Part shown: in pieces, positions 42,416-51,427 of the stretch
Layout of the letters: each line of letters opens with the position of its first letter
How positions within the stretch are numbered: position 1 is the first letter of the stretch
DNA from: Paludibacteraceae bacterium
Lineage (GTDB): Bacteria; Bacteroidota; Bacteroidia; Bacteroidales; Paludibacteraceae
Assembly (NCBI GenBank): GCA_017412245.1
Contig: JAFPYI010000009.1
Span: 1 to 64,000 of the forward strand
Reading direction: 5' to 3'
DNA length: 64,000 nucleotides
Translations under genes and position numbers: made by a program
The notes under the pieces: generated by a model
Told to the model about the DNA's origin: nothing
The model's database searches: none
The model's input: only the letters and a program-made list of their open reading frames with translations

Positions 42416-45400
42416 GACTTGCGGTACTCACTTGGCGTCACGCCGTATGTTGCCTTGAAGCATTTAGCAAAATAACGAGAGTCATTCATTCCCACCATAT
42501 AGGTTACTTCCGTTATATTGTATTGTCTGTCTTCAAGCAGTTGTGCTGCGCGTTTGATACGCATCTCGCGGATAAACTCAACAGGACTCAATCCGGTCAA
42601 ACTCTTCAGTTTATTAAAGAATACTGTACGTCCCATACCCATTTCTTCCACTAACTCATCAACAGTCAACGTGTTATTGTCCATTTGTTTTTCCATGATG
42701 TCCAATAATTTCGCGAGGAACGTATCACCCGGAACTTGTTCATCACTTCTTTGAGGTTCAAGACGCATTAGACGTTGACGATAACTCTGCTCCAATTGCT
42801 CGCGTTGGGAAATGATATTGCGTACACGTGCACGCAGATATTCCGGCTCAAACGGTTTGGTTACGTAATCGTCTGCACCGTATTGCAATGCCTGAAGACG
42901 ACTTTCGATGGCTGTCTTAGCAGTCAAGAGAATTACAGGAATATAATCTATATCCGGATTCTTCTTGATAAACTGCGTTAATTCCAAACCGTCAATCTTT
43001 GGCATCATTAAGTCTGTGATAATCAAATCTAACTGCTGCGTACGGATGATATGTTCTGCCTCTTCTCCATCCTCAGCGGACAAAACATTGTATTCATGAC
43101 TCAAGATACCAACCAGGAATTGGCGCATATCTTGACTATCGTCCACCACAAGAATAGTACGGCGATTATCGCTTTGTTCTTGATCGATGAGGTCTAAACG
43201 ATCTTCCAGCGTAAGAGCTGCCGGTTGTTGAGCCGTTGCTTGGTCATCGGTGATATAATCTACCTCTCCACCGAAATGTTCTTTACCCGTATGAAGAAGA
43301 ATAGTAAAGGTAGAACCCTTTCCTACTTCACTTTCAACTTCGATATGGCCATGATGCAAATCAACCAATTCCTTCACAAGATTCATTCCTATTCCCGTGC
43401 CGGTTGTATTATTGCCGCTTAACTCGTTATTACTGGAGAAGCGTTCGAACAATACACTTCGTTTCTCCAAAGGAATACCAATTCCTTCATCGCTCACAGC
43501 TAATGTCACAAAGCCCGGTTTCTCATCAATTACAACACGAATACTTTTTCCTGCAGGTGTGAACTTAAAGGCATTACTCAACAGGTTCCAAAGCACAGTA
43601 TCCATACGTGTACGGTCAACCCATACGGTCGAATCGGTTGCCTTGTTTTCTATCGTGAAAGAGATATGCTTGTCGTAAGCTTCTTTCTTAAAGTTAGCAC
43701 CGGTCTCTTCGGCCAATTCGCTCAAAAGGGTCGGTTGCACTTTCAACTTCATCTTCTGATTTTGAATCTTACGGAACTCCAGGAGTTGGTTCACCATACG
43801 TAGCATTCGCTGACTATTGCTATGTACTATCTCCAACTGGCTACGCACGCTTTGATTGATGCGCTCGGTTTGGAGAATATTTTCCACCGGAGCTACGATA
43901 AGTGTTAACGGGGTACGCAATTCATGACTGATATTAGTAAAGAAACGCAACTTGATATCCGTCACTTGCTGCTCTACTTGCACTTTTTGGCGCAGTTTAT
44001 TATAAGTCGAAATGATATACGAGATCAGGATGATTAATCCAATCAACGCAATCACATAAAATGCTATTGCCCACCAAGTTAACCCCCAAGGTCTGCTTAC
44101 AAATATATGCAGAGTCTTTTCGTTGTCGACATCAGCTCCCTCACGGTTAGTGGAGCGAACATGGAATACATAATGACCGTAATTTAGATTGTTATAGGTC
44201 ACGCGGCGCACGTCTCTTGCATGATTCCAATCTTTGTCGATGCCATCCATTTTATAGTAGTACACCAACTTATCTGCTGCTACATAATCCATCGCAGCAT
44301 ATTCAATGGTCACACTGCTTCCGTCTGCAATCTTCACACTGTCGCCTTCCAACACCTCTTCTCCGGAAACGCAGCGCGTGATACGCATAGCAGGAACGGA
44401 AGTAGAACGAACTACACGAGAAGGGTCAAATGCACAATATCCATTCGAATAACCGAAAAGAATCGTACCATTGGCTTGACGAACAGCTTCTGCCTCTGTG
44501 AAATACGTGTTGCGTTCTCCGTCCAACGCATCGTAATAATGCAATTCTCCGGTTGCTATATTCAATTGTGCAATATCACTTTCTGAAGTAAACCACAGGT
44601 TCTTTCCGTCGCCAGCCATACTGAGAATAATGTCGTGGAAAGTCTCTACGTGCTCTATTTGCATCAATGAATCCTTAGGATCTAACACATTCAATCCACC
44701 GCCAAAAGTACCTAACCACAACTTACTATTGCTGTAGTAGATAGCGCGAATATCATAACTTGGAATGACTTCAAATTGCAAACTCGGCAAACTGATTCGC
44801 AAAATACCGGTTGTCGTTCCGCACCACAGTGTTTGATCAACCACCTCGATGTCACGAACTTTCATGCCTTGACCGACTATTGTCGGTTTATCCCATTTAC
44901 TCTGCCGTCTGTTCCAACGGAAGATATTGACTCCACCACCATACGTAGCTACGAAAAGTGTTCCGTGACGTCCAACCTCGATATCATAAATGTCCGGATT
45001 ATTCGTAGGCATCAACTCTCCGGTAGTCACATTTCTCAAACCCTCTCCTTTCGTTCCGTATAGTAATCCATGCTCTGTTTCTACGGCACAATACACATTC
45101 GTTTGAGATTTCACTAACGGCACTACATCTCCATTCTTCTTGGTCACAAATGCACGAACCTCTCCGTTGTCACGAGCAGAACGGCGCATGTCATGCAATG
45201 TATACGGAGTGGGCTCCATGTTCACGCAATCTACACCACCATCGTAAGTGGATATCCACATCTGACCATCATTATCCACATAAGCTGTGTGAATCATGTT
45301 CGTCAATCGACGCAACGGGCACACCAACTCGTCTTTCTCGTAATCATAGTAACTCCAACCCCCACCGGTAGGATTGACCCATGTACGGCCTTGACGGTCC

Positions 45401-45960
45401 GTAAGCATAAAGAAGTGTTCACGCAAACGACCTTCATAACGACTATCCAACGGAGGGGTAAAACGTTTCCATTGACCGAAACGATAACGCATGATACCCA
45501 ATTTATCATCAGCTTGCCAAATGATTCCTTGCGGATCTACTTGCGTCTTTTTGTCGGCATCCTCCATTTTCTTCAGCATCCCTTCAGGAATGCTGTCGTA
45601 AGGTTGCTCAGTTGTTACTTTACGGGAACGATCGAGACGATAGAAATGACCATCATAAGTCGCCCACCATAATTGCTCTTTTTCATCTTCGTAGATAATA
45701 TCCACACGGTTGTTCACACGTGCCTCTACACCATCATTCATCGCTTTGAAGGTCTCGAAAGTATAACCGTCAAAACGATTCAAACCATCCCAAGTTCCGA
45801 ACCACATATAGCCTTGCTTATCTTGCAAAATGGCCATAACCGTGTTCTGACTCATGCCATCCTTGATAGAGTAATGTTGAATAACATAATGGTCATGTTG
45901 CGCTACGGCACATGTCCAAAGAGCCAAAAGACCTAACAAAAGAGATAATCGTTGTCTCAT
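42388..45960 (-). CDS. Hybrid two-component system regulator (HTCS)
   Basis: 1190 residues. A signal peptide (1-20) leads to a periplasmic sensor of two-bladed-propeller repeats (GYMWFGTWDGLNRFD and similar, about 25-520) and a Y_Y_Y domain (about 545-625). A membrane helix (about 630-655) leads to a histidine kinase with H679 in NISHELRTPLTL, and an ATPase domain (DEGIGIP, GTGIGMNLVKELV). A receiver domain has D983 in ITDLMMP. A C-terminal AraC-type helix-turn-helix (about 1085-1185) closes the protein. In Bacteroidota this layout senses a glycan fragment and switches on a polysaccharide-utilisation locus. No susC/susD genes are nearby; the neighbours are rfbA upstream and two lipoproteins downstream. 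Confidence 0.95.
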   Translation of the reverse strand: MRQRLSLLLGLLALWTCAVAQHDHYVIQHYSIKDGMSQNTVMAILQDKQGYMWFGTWDGLNRFDGYTFETFKAMNDGVEARVNNRVDIIYEDEKEQLWWATYDGHFYRLDRSRKVTTEQPYDSIPEGMLKKMEDADKKTQVDPQGIIWQADDKLGIMRYRFGQWKRFTPPLDSRYEGRLREHFFMLTDRQGRTWVNPTGGGWSYYDYEKDELVCPLRRLTNMIHTAYVDNDGQMWISTYDGGVDCVNMEPTPYTLHDMRRSARDNGEVRAFVTKKNGDVVPLVKSQTNVYCAVETEHGLLYGTKGEGLRNVTTGELMPTNNPDIYDIEVGRHGTLFVATYGGGVNIFRWNRRQSKWDKPTIVGQGMKVRDIEVVDQTLWCGTTTGILRISLPSLQFEVIPSYDIRAIYYSNSKLWLGTFGGGLNVLDPKDSLMQIEHVETFHDIILSMAGDGKNLWFTSESDIAQLNIATGELHYYDALDGERNTYFTEAEAVRQANGTILFGYSNGYCAFDPSRVVRSTSVPAMRITRCVSGEEVLEGDSVKIADGSSVTIEYAAMDYVAADKLVYYYKMDGIDKDWNHARDVRRVTYNNLNYGHYVFHVRSTNREGADVDNEKTLHIFVSRPWGLTWWAIAFYVIALIGLIILISYIISTYNKLRQKVQVEQQVTDIKLRFFTNISHELRTPLTLIVAPVENILQTERINQSVRSQLEIVHSNSQRMLRMVNQLLEFRKIQNQKMKLKVQPTLLSELAEETGANFKKEAYDKHISFTIENKATDSTVWVDRTRMDTVLWNLLSNAFKFTPAGKSIRVVIDEKPGFVTLAVSDEGIGIPLEKRSVLFERFSSNNELSGNNTTGTGIGMNLVKELVDLHHGHIEVESEVGKGSTFTILLHTGKEHFGGEVDYITDDQATAQQPAALTLEDRLDLIDQEQSDNRRTILVVDDSQDMRQFLVGILSHEYNVLSAEDGEEAEHIIRTQQLDLIITDLMMPKIDGLELTQFIKKNPDIDYIPVILLTAKTAIESRLQALQYGADDYVTKPFEPEYLRARVRNIISQREQLEQSYRQRLMRLEPQRSDEQVPGDTFLAKLLDIMEKQMDNNTLTVDELVEEMGMGRTVFFNKLKSLTGLSPVEFIREMRIKRAAQLLEDRQYNITEVTYMVGMNDSRYFAKCFKATYGVTPSEYRKSCLESKENK

Positions 45961-45979
45961 AGTGTATTATTTTTGAGGT

Positions 45980-46867
45980 TTATCTTGCAAAGGGAGCTGC
46001 GGCTAAGCGTTCCAGATAACGACCGTAAGCTGTTTTCATCTCACGACCTAATGCGGCCAATTGCTCCTTATCTATCCAACCGTTACGCCATGCTATCTCT
46101 TCGATACAACTGACGTAAAGGCCTTGTCGATTTTGAATCGTCGCAATAAAATTGCCGGCTTCCAACAAACTGTCGCAATTACCTGTATCCAACCATGCAA
46201 ATCCACGACTGAAAAGTTTTACTTTTAACGTTCCTTCTGCCAAATATAATTTGTTCAAGTCGGTTATCTCATATTCACCACGGGCACTCGGACGGAGGTT
46301 AGCTGCTTTCTCACAAACTGTTGCATCATAGAAATACAATCCGGGCACAGCATAATTACTCTTAGGATTAGCAGGCTTCTCTTCCAAACTCAGCACTTTA
46401 CCGTTGGCATCAAATTCCACTACTCCGTAAGCACGAGGATCTGCGACTTCATATCCGAAAACGCAAGCACCACCATTACCGAAAGTAACACTGGCCACTG
46501 CATCTTTTAGCATACTGCTAAAATGCTGACCATAGAACATATTGTCACCTAAGATAAGACATCCGGGTTCTCCATTCAAGAACTCTTTTCCCAACACAAA
46601 GGCTTGAGCCAAACCATTAGGAACTTCTTGAACTTTGTATGCGAAATGCATACCTAAACGACTGCCGTCACCAAGCAACTCTTCAAACATCGGAAGGTCA
46701 CGAGGAGTACTGATAATCAAAACTTCACGAATGCCGGCGAGCATCAGAGTGGACAACGGATAATAAATCATCGGCTTGTCATAGACAGGCATGATTTGTT
46801 TGCTTATGGCCTTGCTCAAAGGATACAAACGTGTTGCACTTCCGCCGGCTAAAATAATCCCTTTCAT
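45980..46867 (-). CDS. rfbA: Glucose-1-phosphate thymidylyltransferase
   Basis: 295 residues from ATG 46867. It makes dTDP-glucose, the first step to dTDP-rhamnose. The nucleotide-binding GIILAGGSATRLYPLSKAISKQIMPVYDKPMIYYP, GDNMFYG and the EEKPANPKSNYAVPGLYFYD segment are clear. The start from 46891 is rejected because it lies at the promoter box. The usual partners rfbB, rfbC and rfbD are not next to it, so the remaining dTDP-sugar genes must be elsewhere. It lies 19 bases before the hybrid regulator start and probably shares its transcript. Confidence 0.95.
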   Translation of the reverse strand: MKGIILAGGSATRLYPLSKAISKQIMPVYDKPMIYYPLSTLMLAGIREVLIISTPRDLPMFEELLGDGSRLGMHFAYKVQEVPNGLAQAFVLGKEFLNGEPGCLILGDNMFYGQHFSSMLKDAVASVTFGNGGACVFGYEVADPRAYGVVEFDANGKVLSLEEKPANPKSNYAVPGLYFYDATVCEKAANLRPSARGEYEITDLNKLYLAEGTLKVKLFSRGFAWLDTGNCDSLLEAGNFIATIQNRQGLYVSCIEEIAWRNGWIDKEQLAALGREMKTAYGRYLERLAAAPFAR

Positions 46868-46888
46868 AGATTCTAATAATTTACGCCG

Positions 46889-46920
46889 CAAATGTACAAC
46901 AATTTTTCCACATATGCAAA
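46889..46920 (-). promoter_or_regulatory. Promoter of rfbA
   Basis: On the minus strand, TTTG at 46920-46917, 20 bases, TACATTTG at 46896-46889. Confidence 0.82.
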
Positions 46921-46961
46921 TAATTTTGCATTTTTACCGAAAACACGGCAATTAATGCAGA

Positions 46962-48401
46962 TTAACACAACCCACGCTCACGCGCCAATTGCATCAAATA
47001 AGATTTTGCAGCCTCGTATTCATTAGGGATAATTCCATCGAGAATGGCATCTTTGATCGCGGATTTCAATTCGCCTACTGTCGAACAGGGTTCTAAATGC
47101 AGAATTTCCATGATTTCATCGCCTTTTACAGGGGGTTGGAAATTACGAATTCTATCTCGTTCTTCCAACTCAACCATCTTCTGCCGAACAAGTTGATAAT
47201 TCCGATGAAATCGCTCTACTTTCTGTTCATTGCGACTCGTGATATCTGCATCGCAAAGCAACATTAAATCATCGATATCATCACCTGCCTCAAATAGTAA
47301 TCGGCGCACGGCACTATCAGTCACAGTGTCCTCTATTAGATTAATCGGCCGCATATGTAGGTCAACCATCTTCTTCACGTAATCCATCTTCTCATTCTGC
47401 GGCAATTTCATCTTCGCAAAAATACGAGGAACCATCTTAGCACCTATATAATTGTGATTACGGAATGTCCATCCTGCCTGTGGGTCCCATTGCTTGCTTC
47501 TCGGCTTACCTATATCATGCAATAATGCCGCCCAGCGAAGCCACAATTTATCCGATGAAATCGAGAGATTATCCAACACTTTAAGGGTGTGCAGGAACAC
47601 ATCTTTATGTCCTTTTCCATCTTTCACTTCCACACCTTTTAATGCCGCTAATTCAGGAAAAATTAGAGGTAATAGACCTGTTTTGTCAAGCAACAACCAT
47701 CCTTCTGAAGGACGACGACTCAACATGATTTTATGCAACTCCTCTGATATGCGCTCGCGCGTGATAATTTCTATACGTTTCGCGTTGCGCGAGATGGCAT
47801 CGAAAGTCTCATGGTCAAGATTGAATCCTAATTGCGTCGCAAAACGAATCGCACGCATCATACGCAACGGATCGTCAGAAAAAGTGATGTCTGGATCGAG
47901 CGGAGTACGTATCACACATTGCTCAATATCCCCGATTCCATCGAATAAATCCACGATTTCGCCATACCTGTTTTTGTTCAAACAAATGGCTAATGCATTG
48001 ATGGTAAAATCGCGCCGACTCAAATCTTCTTCCAGTGTCCCGTCTTCTACTATCGGATTACGACTGTCATGCTGATAACTCTCTCTTCGCGCACCCACAA
48101 ACTCTAATTCAATCTCGCTTTCGACTTTTGACTTTTGACTTTTGACTCTCTTTTTTGCTTGTGCTGTCCCGTAAGTCTTAAACACCGCTAAATGCGCACC
48201 TTTTCCTAAACGTTTGGCAACCGCCTCTGCTAAAGTTATTCCGGAACCGACAACCACAATATCTATATCGTCAGAATCGCGATGTAAGAATAAATCTCGC
48301 ACCCAACCGCCGACAACATAGCACTCAAGGCCGAGTTTATCAGCCTCCTCCCCCACCATCCGCAGGATAGGATTTCCTATTTTTTCGTTTGTGATTATCA
48401 T
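46962..48401 (-). CDS. cca: CCA-adding tRNA nucleotidyltransferase with HD domain
   Basis: 479 residues from ATG 48401. It adds or repairs the CCA end of tRNA; tRNA-Leu here lacks encoded CCA. The nucleotidyltransferase motif GGWVRDLFLHRDSDDIDIVV, the RRDFTINALAI strand, the FSDDPLRMMRAIRFATQLGF segment and the C-terminal HD domain (LLHDIGKP) are present. An unusual insert (RVKSQKSKVESEIE) lies between the DIDIVV motif and RRDFT, encoded by a 7-base tandem repeat. A longer frame from 48494 begins upstream of the promoter and is rejected. Confidence 0.93.
   Translation of the reverse strand: MIITNEKIGNPILRMVGEEADKLGLECYVVGGWVRDLFLHRDSDDIDIVVVGSGITLAEAVAKRLGKGAHLAVFKTYGTAQAKKRVKSQKSKVESEIELEFVGARRESYQHDSRNPIVEDGTLEEDLSRRDFTINALAICLNKNRYGEIVDLFDGIGDIEQCVIRTPLDPDITFSDDPLRMMRAIRFATQLGFNLDHETFDAISRNAKRIEIITRERISEELHKIMLSRRPSEGWLLLDKTGLLPLIFPELAALKGVEVKDGKGHKDVFLHTLKVLDNLSISSDKLWLRWAALLHDIGKPRSKQWDPQAGWTFRNHNYIGAKMVPRIFAKMKLPQNEKMDYVKKMVDLHMRPINLIEDTVTDSAVRRLLFEAGDDIDDLMLLCDADITSRNEQKVERFHRNYQLVRQKMVELEERDRIRNFQPPVKGDEIMEILHLEPCSTVGELKSAIKDAILDGIIPNEYEAAKSYLMQLARERGLC
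48123..48147. repeat. 7-base tandem repeat inside the CCA-adding enzyme gene
   Basis: GACTTTT at 48123-48129, 48130-48136 and 48137-48143, then GACTC. Three copies equal 21 bases, so the frame is kept only for copy numbers in steps of three. Confidence 0.85.
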
Positions 48402-48419
48402 TGCATTTATTTTGCGGTG

Positions 48420-48451
48420 CAAAGTTACTATTTTTTTTTCATATACGCAAA
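48420..48451 (-). promoter_or_regulatory. Promoter of the CCA-adding enzyme gene
   Basis: On the minus strand, TTTG at 48451-48448, 20 bases, TAACTTTG at 48427-48420. Confidence 0.82.
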
Positions 48452-48485
48452 TTCCTATAGGAAAATATAAAAAAATGCAGAAATA

Positions 48486-48517
48486 TTTGGTCATATCAAA
48501 AAAAAGCAGTACTTTTG
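48486..48517 (+). promoter_or_regulatory. Promoter of rpsP
   Basis: TTTG at 48486-48489, 20 bases, TACTTTTG at 48510-48517, followed by GCACGCTTTTTCG as at tRNA-Leu and rpmH. A leader hairpin GGATT (48566-48570), loop CGTGT, AATCC (48576-48580) lies between it and the gene. Confidence 0.85.
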
Positions 48518-48605
48518 CACGCTTTTTCGAGTAAAAAGCACGTCATTCATTTATTAACCGGGTAAGGATTCGTGTAATCCAGCGCCCATAAACAAACAAA
48601 AACAA

Positions 48606-49208
48606 ATGGCAACAAAAATTCGTTTGGCTCGTCATGGTCACAAAGACTACGCTTTCTATCACATCGTAGTTGCTGACAGCCGCTCGCCGCGTGACGGCAA
48701 AATCATTGAGCGTCTTGGCTCGTTCAACCCTAACACTAATCCTGCTGCAGTTATCCTCAATTTTGAGCGTGCATTGTATTGGGTTAATGTAGGTGCACAA
48801 CCAACTGACACCGTTCGCACTATCCTCTCTAACGAGGGCGTTTTGCTTTGCAAACACTTGCAAGGTGGTGTAGCTAAAGGTGCGTTTAGTCAAGAAGAAG
48901 CTCAAAAGCGTTTCGACGCTTGGAAAGCTCAAAAAGATGCTAAGAATGGCAAAATCAGTGCTGCTGAAGCAGAGAAAAAAGCTGCTGCGGCTAAGGCTCT
49001 CCTCGCTCAAGAAGTTGAGTCTAACAAAGCTAAAGCTGCTGCTGTGGCTGAGAAACGCGCTGCCGCTGCTGCTGAACTCGCTGCTGCTGCTCAAGAAGCT
49101 GCTAAAGAAGCTGCCGCTGCAGAAGCTGAAGCTAAAGGAGAAGAACCTGCTGAAGAGCAAGCTCCCGAAGCCAAAGAACCGGCACAAGAAGAACAAGCTG
49201 CAGAATAA
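48606..49208 (+). CDS. rpsP: Small ribosomal subunit protein bS16 with alanine/glutamate-rich tail
   Basis: 200 residues. Residues 1-80 are bS16 ([41 protein letters not shown]), which binds 16S rRNA during 30S assembly. Residues 80-200 are a low-complexity helical tail ([25 protein letters not shown] and more) ending EEQAAE. The usual bS16 has 80-90 residues; a long tail is a known Bacteroidota trait, but this one is at the longer end and strongly acidic at its close. It has its own promoter and a strong terminator. Confidence 0.95.
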   Translation: MATKIRLARHGHKDYAFYHIVVADSRSPRDGKIIERLGSFNPNTNPAAVILNFERALYWVNVGAQPTDTVRTILSNEGVLLCKHLQGGVAKGAFSQEEAQKRFDAWKAQKDAKNGKISAAEAEKKAAAAKALLAQEVESNKAKAAAVAEKRAAAAAELAAAAQEAAKEAAAAEAEAKGEEPAEEQAPEAKEPAQEEQAAE

Positions 49209-49231
49209 TTTCAGCCAAATTCTTACAAAAG

Positions 49232-49265
49232 AAAGTTCAAAACACAAGTTTTGGACTTTTTTTTT
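49232..49265 (+). terminator. Terminator after rpsP
   Basis: AAAGTTCAAAAC (49232-49243), loop ACAA, GTTTTGGACTTT (49248-49259) with one G-U pair, then a run of T to 49265. The -33 box of the next promoter (TTTG, 49263-49266) begins inside the T run. Confidence 0.88.
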
Positions 49266-49294
49266 GCTTATATCAAAAAAATATTGTACCTTTG
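49263..49294 (+). promoter_or_regulatory. Promoter of the acyltransferase gene
   Basis: TTTG at 49263-49266, 20 bases, TACCTTTG at 49287-49294, followed by CACGCTGA. Confidence 0.82.
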
Positions 49295-49321
49295 CACGCT
49301 GATATATGACATAATCATTCA

Positions 49322-50368
49322 ATGAAATTACAAAAAGGACATATAGATGGCGTAGATTTGGCGCGTATTATCGGTGCTTTCGGAATTGTGGTGTTTCATT
49401 TTGCATGTTACGCCATGCCCTTGAAACCATATCTGTACGAAACCGCAAATTGTCCGTATGGTCAAATTTGGGTGGCACTATTCTTTGCTCTTTCCGGTGC
49501 TTGTATAGCGCGTTCAAATGTTGATACGGGTATATGGTCATTCTACAAGAAGAGATGGATGGCTGTGTTTCCTATGTTTTTCATTGCTTATGCGGTAGTT
49601 TTTGCACTCAAATTGGTTGTTTGGGGCTATTGGTGGGGCGCTATCTCATGGTGGACGATTCCTCTTACATTAGTAGGAATGGACTCCTTCTTTTATTATC
49701 TATGCCCTAATTTCTGTTGTATTGGAGAATGGTTTATTGGTGCATTAATAGTATGTTATCTTTTATTCCCATTATTACGAAAAGCACTAACATATATTCC
49801 CTACACAACGGCAATTATTTTATTAGTAGGATGTGCAATTGTTCCATATTTGGATTGGTTTACAATTGAACCTTGGCATAATCTGTGGGTATGTACTACT
49901 ATCTTTTACCTTGGGATGTTGTTATCTCAATACCCTAAAATTTTCACATCGAAGGTTAGTCTTATTATCTCGGCATTGATAGCAATAATAATATCTGTTA
50001 TTCCAATGCCGTTCAAGCAATTCGATGTGGTTGCGCAGATAGGTTACCCTATCATCGCTGGAATCAGTTATTTCATTGTATTGACATGTTTAGGAGCCTA
50101 CTTAGAGAACTCAAAACGCTTAAAAACATTTCTTTCAGAACTTAGCAGCATAAGTTATCCCGTTTTCTTGGTGCAACACGTTGTCATTTTTATGGTTCTC
50201 AATCAATGGGCGACACCTACTATTTCACCTGCCTTCGGTATTCTTTTTATGGATATTGTGTTGACAATGCTATTGGCATACATCTTAAAAATGTTACATA
50301 CTCAATTACATAAGAAACTTCGTCTTGAAAAACAAGCTCAGGAAGCTGAATACGTACCAATACCGTAG
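49322..50368 (+). CDS. Acyltransferase 3 family membrane protein
   Basis: 348 residues with about ten hydrophobic helices. The N-terminal DGVDLARIIGAFGIVVFHF contains the conserved arginine and histidine of the family, which transfers acetyl or other acyl groups to sugars of surface polysaccharides across the inner membrane. It lies directly before the glycosyltransferase cluster, so O-acetylation of that glycan is the likely task (inference). The stop codon TAG (50366-50368) falls inside the first unit of an 11-base repeat array. Confidence 0.87.
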   Translation: MKLQKGHIDGVDLARIIGAFGIVVFHFACYAMPLKPYLYETANCPYGQIWVALFFALSGACIARSNVDTGIWSFYKKRWMAVFPMFFIAYAVVFALKLVVWGYWWGAISWWTIPLTLVGMDSFFYYLCPNFCCIGEWFIGALIVCYLLFPLLRKALTYIPYTTAIILLVGCAIVPYLDWFTIEPWHNLWVCTTIFYLGMLLSQYPKIFTSKVSLIISALIAIIISVIPMPFKQFDVVAQIGYPIIAGISYFIVLTCLGAYLENSKRLKTFLSELSSISYPVFLVQHVVIFMVLNQWATPTISPAFGILFMDIVLTMLLAYILKMLHTQLHKKLRLEKQAQEAEYVPIP

Positions 50369-50406
50369 GATTCCCGTAGAATACCCGTAAGATTGCCGTA
50401 GGATAA
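50363..50406. repeat. 11-base tandem repeat array, locus C
   Basis: Four units: CCGTAGGATTC (50363-50373), CCGTAGAATAC (50374-50384), CCGTAAGATTG (50385-50395), CCGTAGGATAA (50396-50406), consensus CCGTARRATNN. The array begins in the last two codons of the acyltransferase gene. Confidence 0.85.
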
Positions 50407-50438
50407 AATGCCGTTTTTGAAACAATTGCCCTTTATAC

Positions 50439-50463
50439 TGTATATATACTACGTATATATACA
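50439..50463. promoter_or_regulatory. Perfect palindrome upstream of the glycan cluster
   Basis: TGTATATATAC (50439-50449), TAC, GTATATATACA (50453-50463): an 11-base perfect inverted repeat with a 3-base spacer, 56 bases before the first glycosyltransferase. No TTTG/TAnnTTTG promoter is seen here, so it could be an operator or a structural element. Confidence 0.6.
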
Positions 50464-50518
50464 TAAATCATACCAAAAACACAAACGAACATAGTACAAA
50501 CGACCAAAAATCAATTCT

Positions 50519-51427
50519 ATGCCTAAAGTTAGCGTCATAATGCCCAACTATAACCATGCTTCGTTCCTCAAGGAACGCATGGATACAATCTTGGCACAAG
50601 ACTTTCACGATTTTGAACTAATCATTCTGGATGACGCCTCTACCGATGATAGTCTATCCATACTCCGTGAATACGAAAACCATCCGCAAGTCAAGACTCT
50701 TCTAGTAAACCAATCCAACTCCGCAAACACTTTTGTGCAGTGGCAGAAAGGTCTTGAACAAGCAGAAGGAGAATATATCTGGATTGCAGAGAGTGATGAT
50801 GTAGCGGACAAACATTTCCTCTCGCGAATGGTCGCACAGTTGCAAAACGACGATAGTGTTTTGGCATTTTGCCGCAGCAAATGGATTGATGAAAAAGGCA
50901 AAGACCTCAAACGCTCTTACGACAGACTCTGGCACCGCAATTTTCAAATGGACGGCTATGAGTTCGTAAGAAGATACTTATTGGGTTATTGCACCATTTG
51001 CAACGCCTCAGCAGTAGTCTTCAAACGTGAAGTATTAGCAAATGTGGACATATCCCAAGTGACAAAATTTACCGCAAGCGGAGATAGACTTTTCTGGATC
51101 AGTATTGCGCTGCAAGGGCAAATCTCATATGTTGCCAATCCGCTAAATTCTTTCCGCCAGCATACAAACAAAGTCTCCGGCTCTGCCGAATACCAAGGAC
51201 TGAATATTGTCCAGGACCACGAGATTTATCGTCTTATCTCTCCGCGGTTTGAATTAACCTCTCACGAGAAATACGCCATTTGTGGTTATCATTGGAAAGC
51301 CATCCTGCGAACTACTGTTTCCGATGACGGCAAACTGAAAGCTATTGAAGCGTGGAAAGCAGAACCGGAATTCGGACGATTGGCATATTTGGTTTACCTA
51401 CTCCACCGAGCAAAAGAGAAATGTTGA
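50519..51427 (+). CDS. Glycosyltransferase family 2
   Basis: 302 residues. The GT-A fold start VSVIMPNYNHASFLKERMDTILAQDFHDFELIILDDASTDDSL and the acidic metal site in GEYIWIAESDDVAD are clear. It adds a sugar to the growing repeat unit of a surface polysaccharide in the cytoplasm; donor and acceptor are unknown. It is the first gene of a closely packed cluster; its stop TGA overlaps the ATG of the polymerase gene. Confidence 0.9.
   Translation: MPKVSVIMPNYNHASFLKERMDTILAQDFHDFELIILDDASTDDSLSILREYENHPQVKTLLVNQSNSANTFVQWQKGLEQAEGEYIWIAESDDVADKHFLSRMVAQLQNDDSVLAFCRSKWIDEKGKDLKRSYDRLWHRNFQMDGYEFVRRYLLGYCTICNASAVVFKREVLANVDISQVTKFTASGDRLFWISIALQGQISYVANPLNSFRQHTNKVSGSAEYQGLNIVQDHEIYRLISPRFELTSHEKYAICGYHWKAILRTTVSDDGKLKAIEAWKAEPEFGRLAYLVYLLHRAKEKC

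Noticed and set aside
48543..49322. 259-codon minus-strand ORF opposite rpsP
   Set aside because: Its serine/phenylalanine-rich sequence is simply the complement of the Ala/Glu-rich S16 tail; rpsP is certain.
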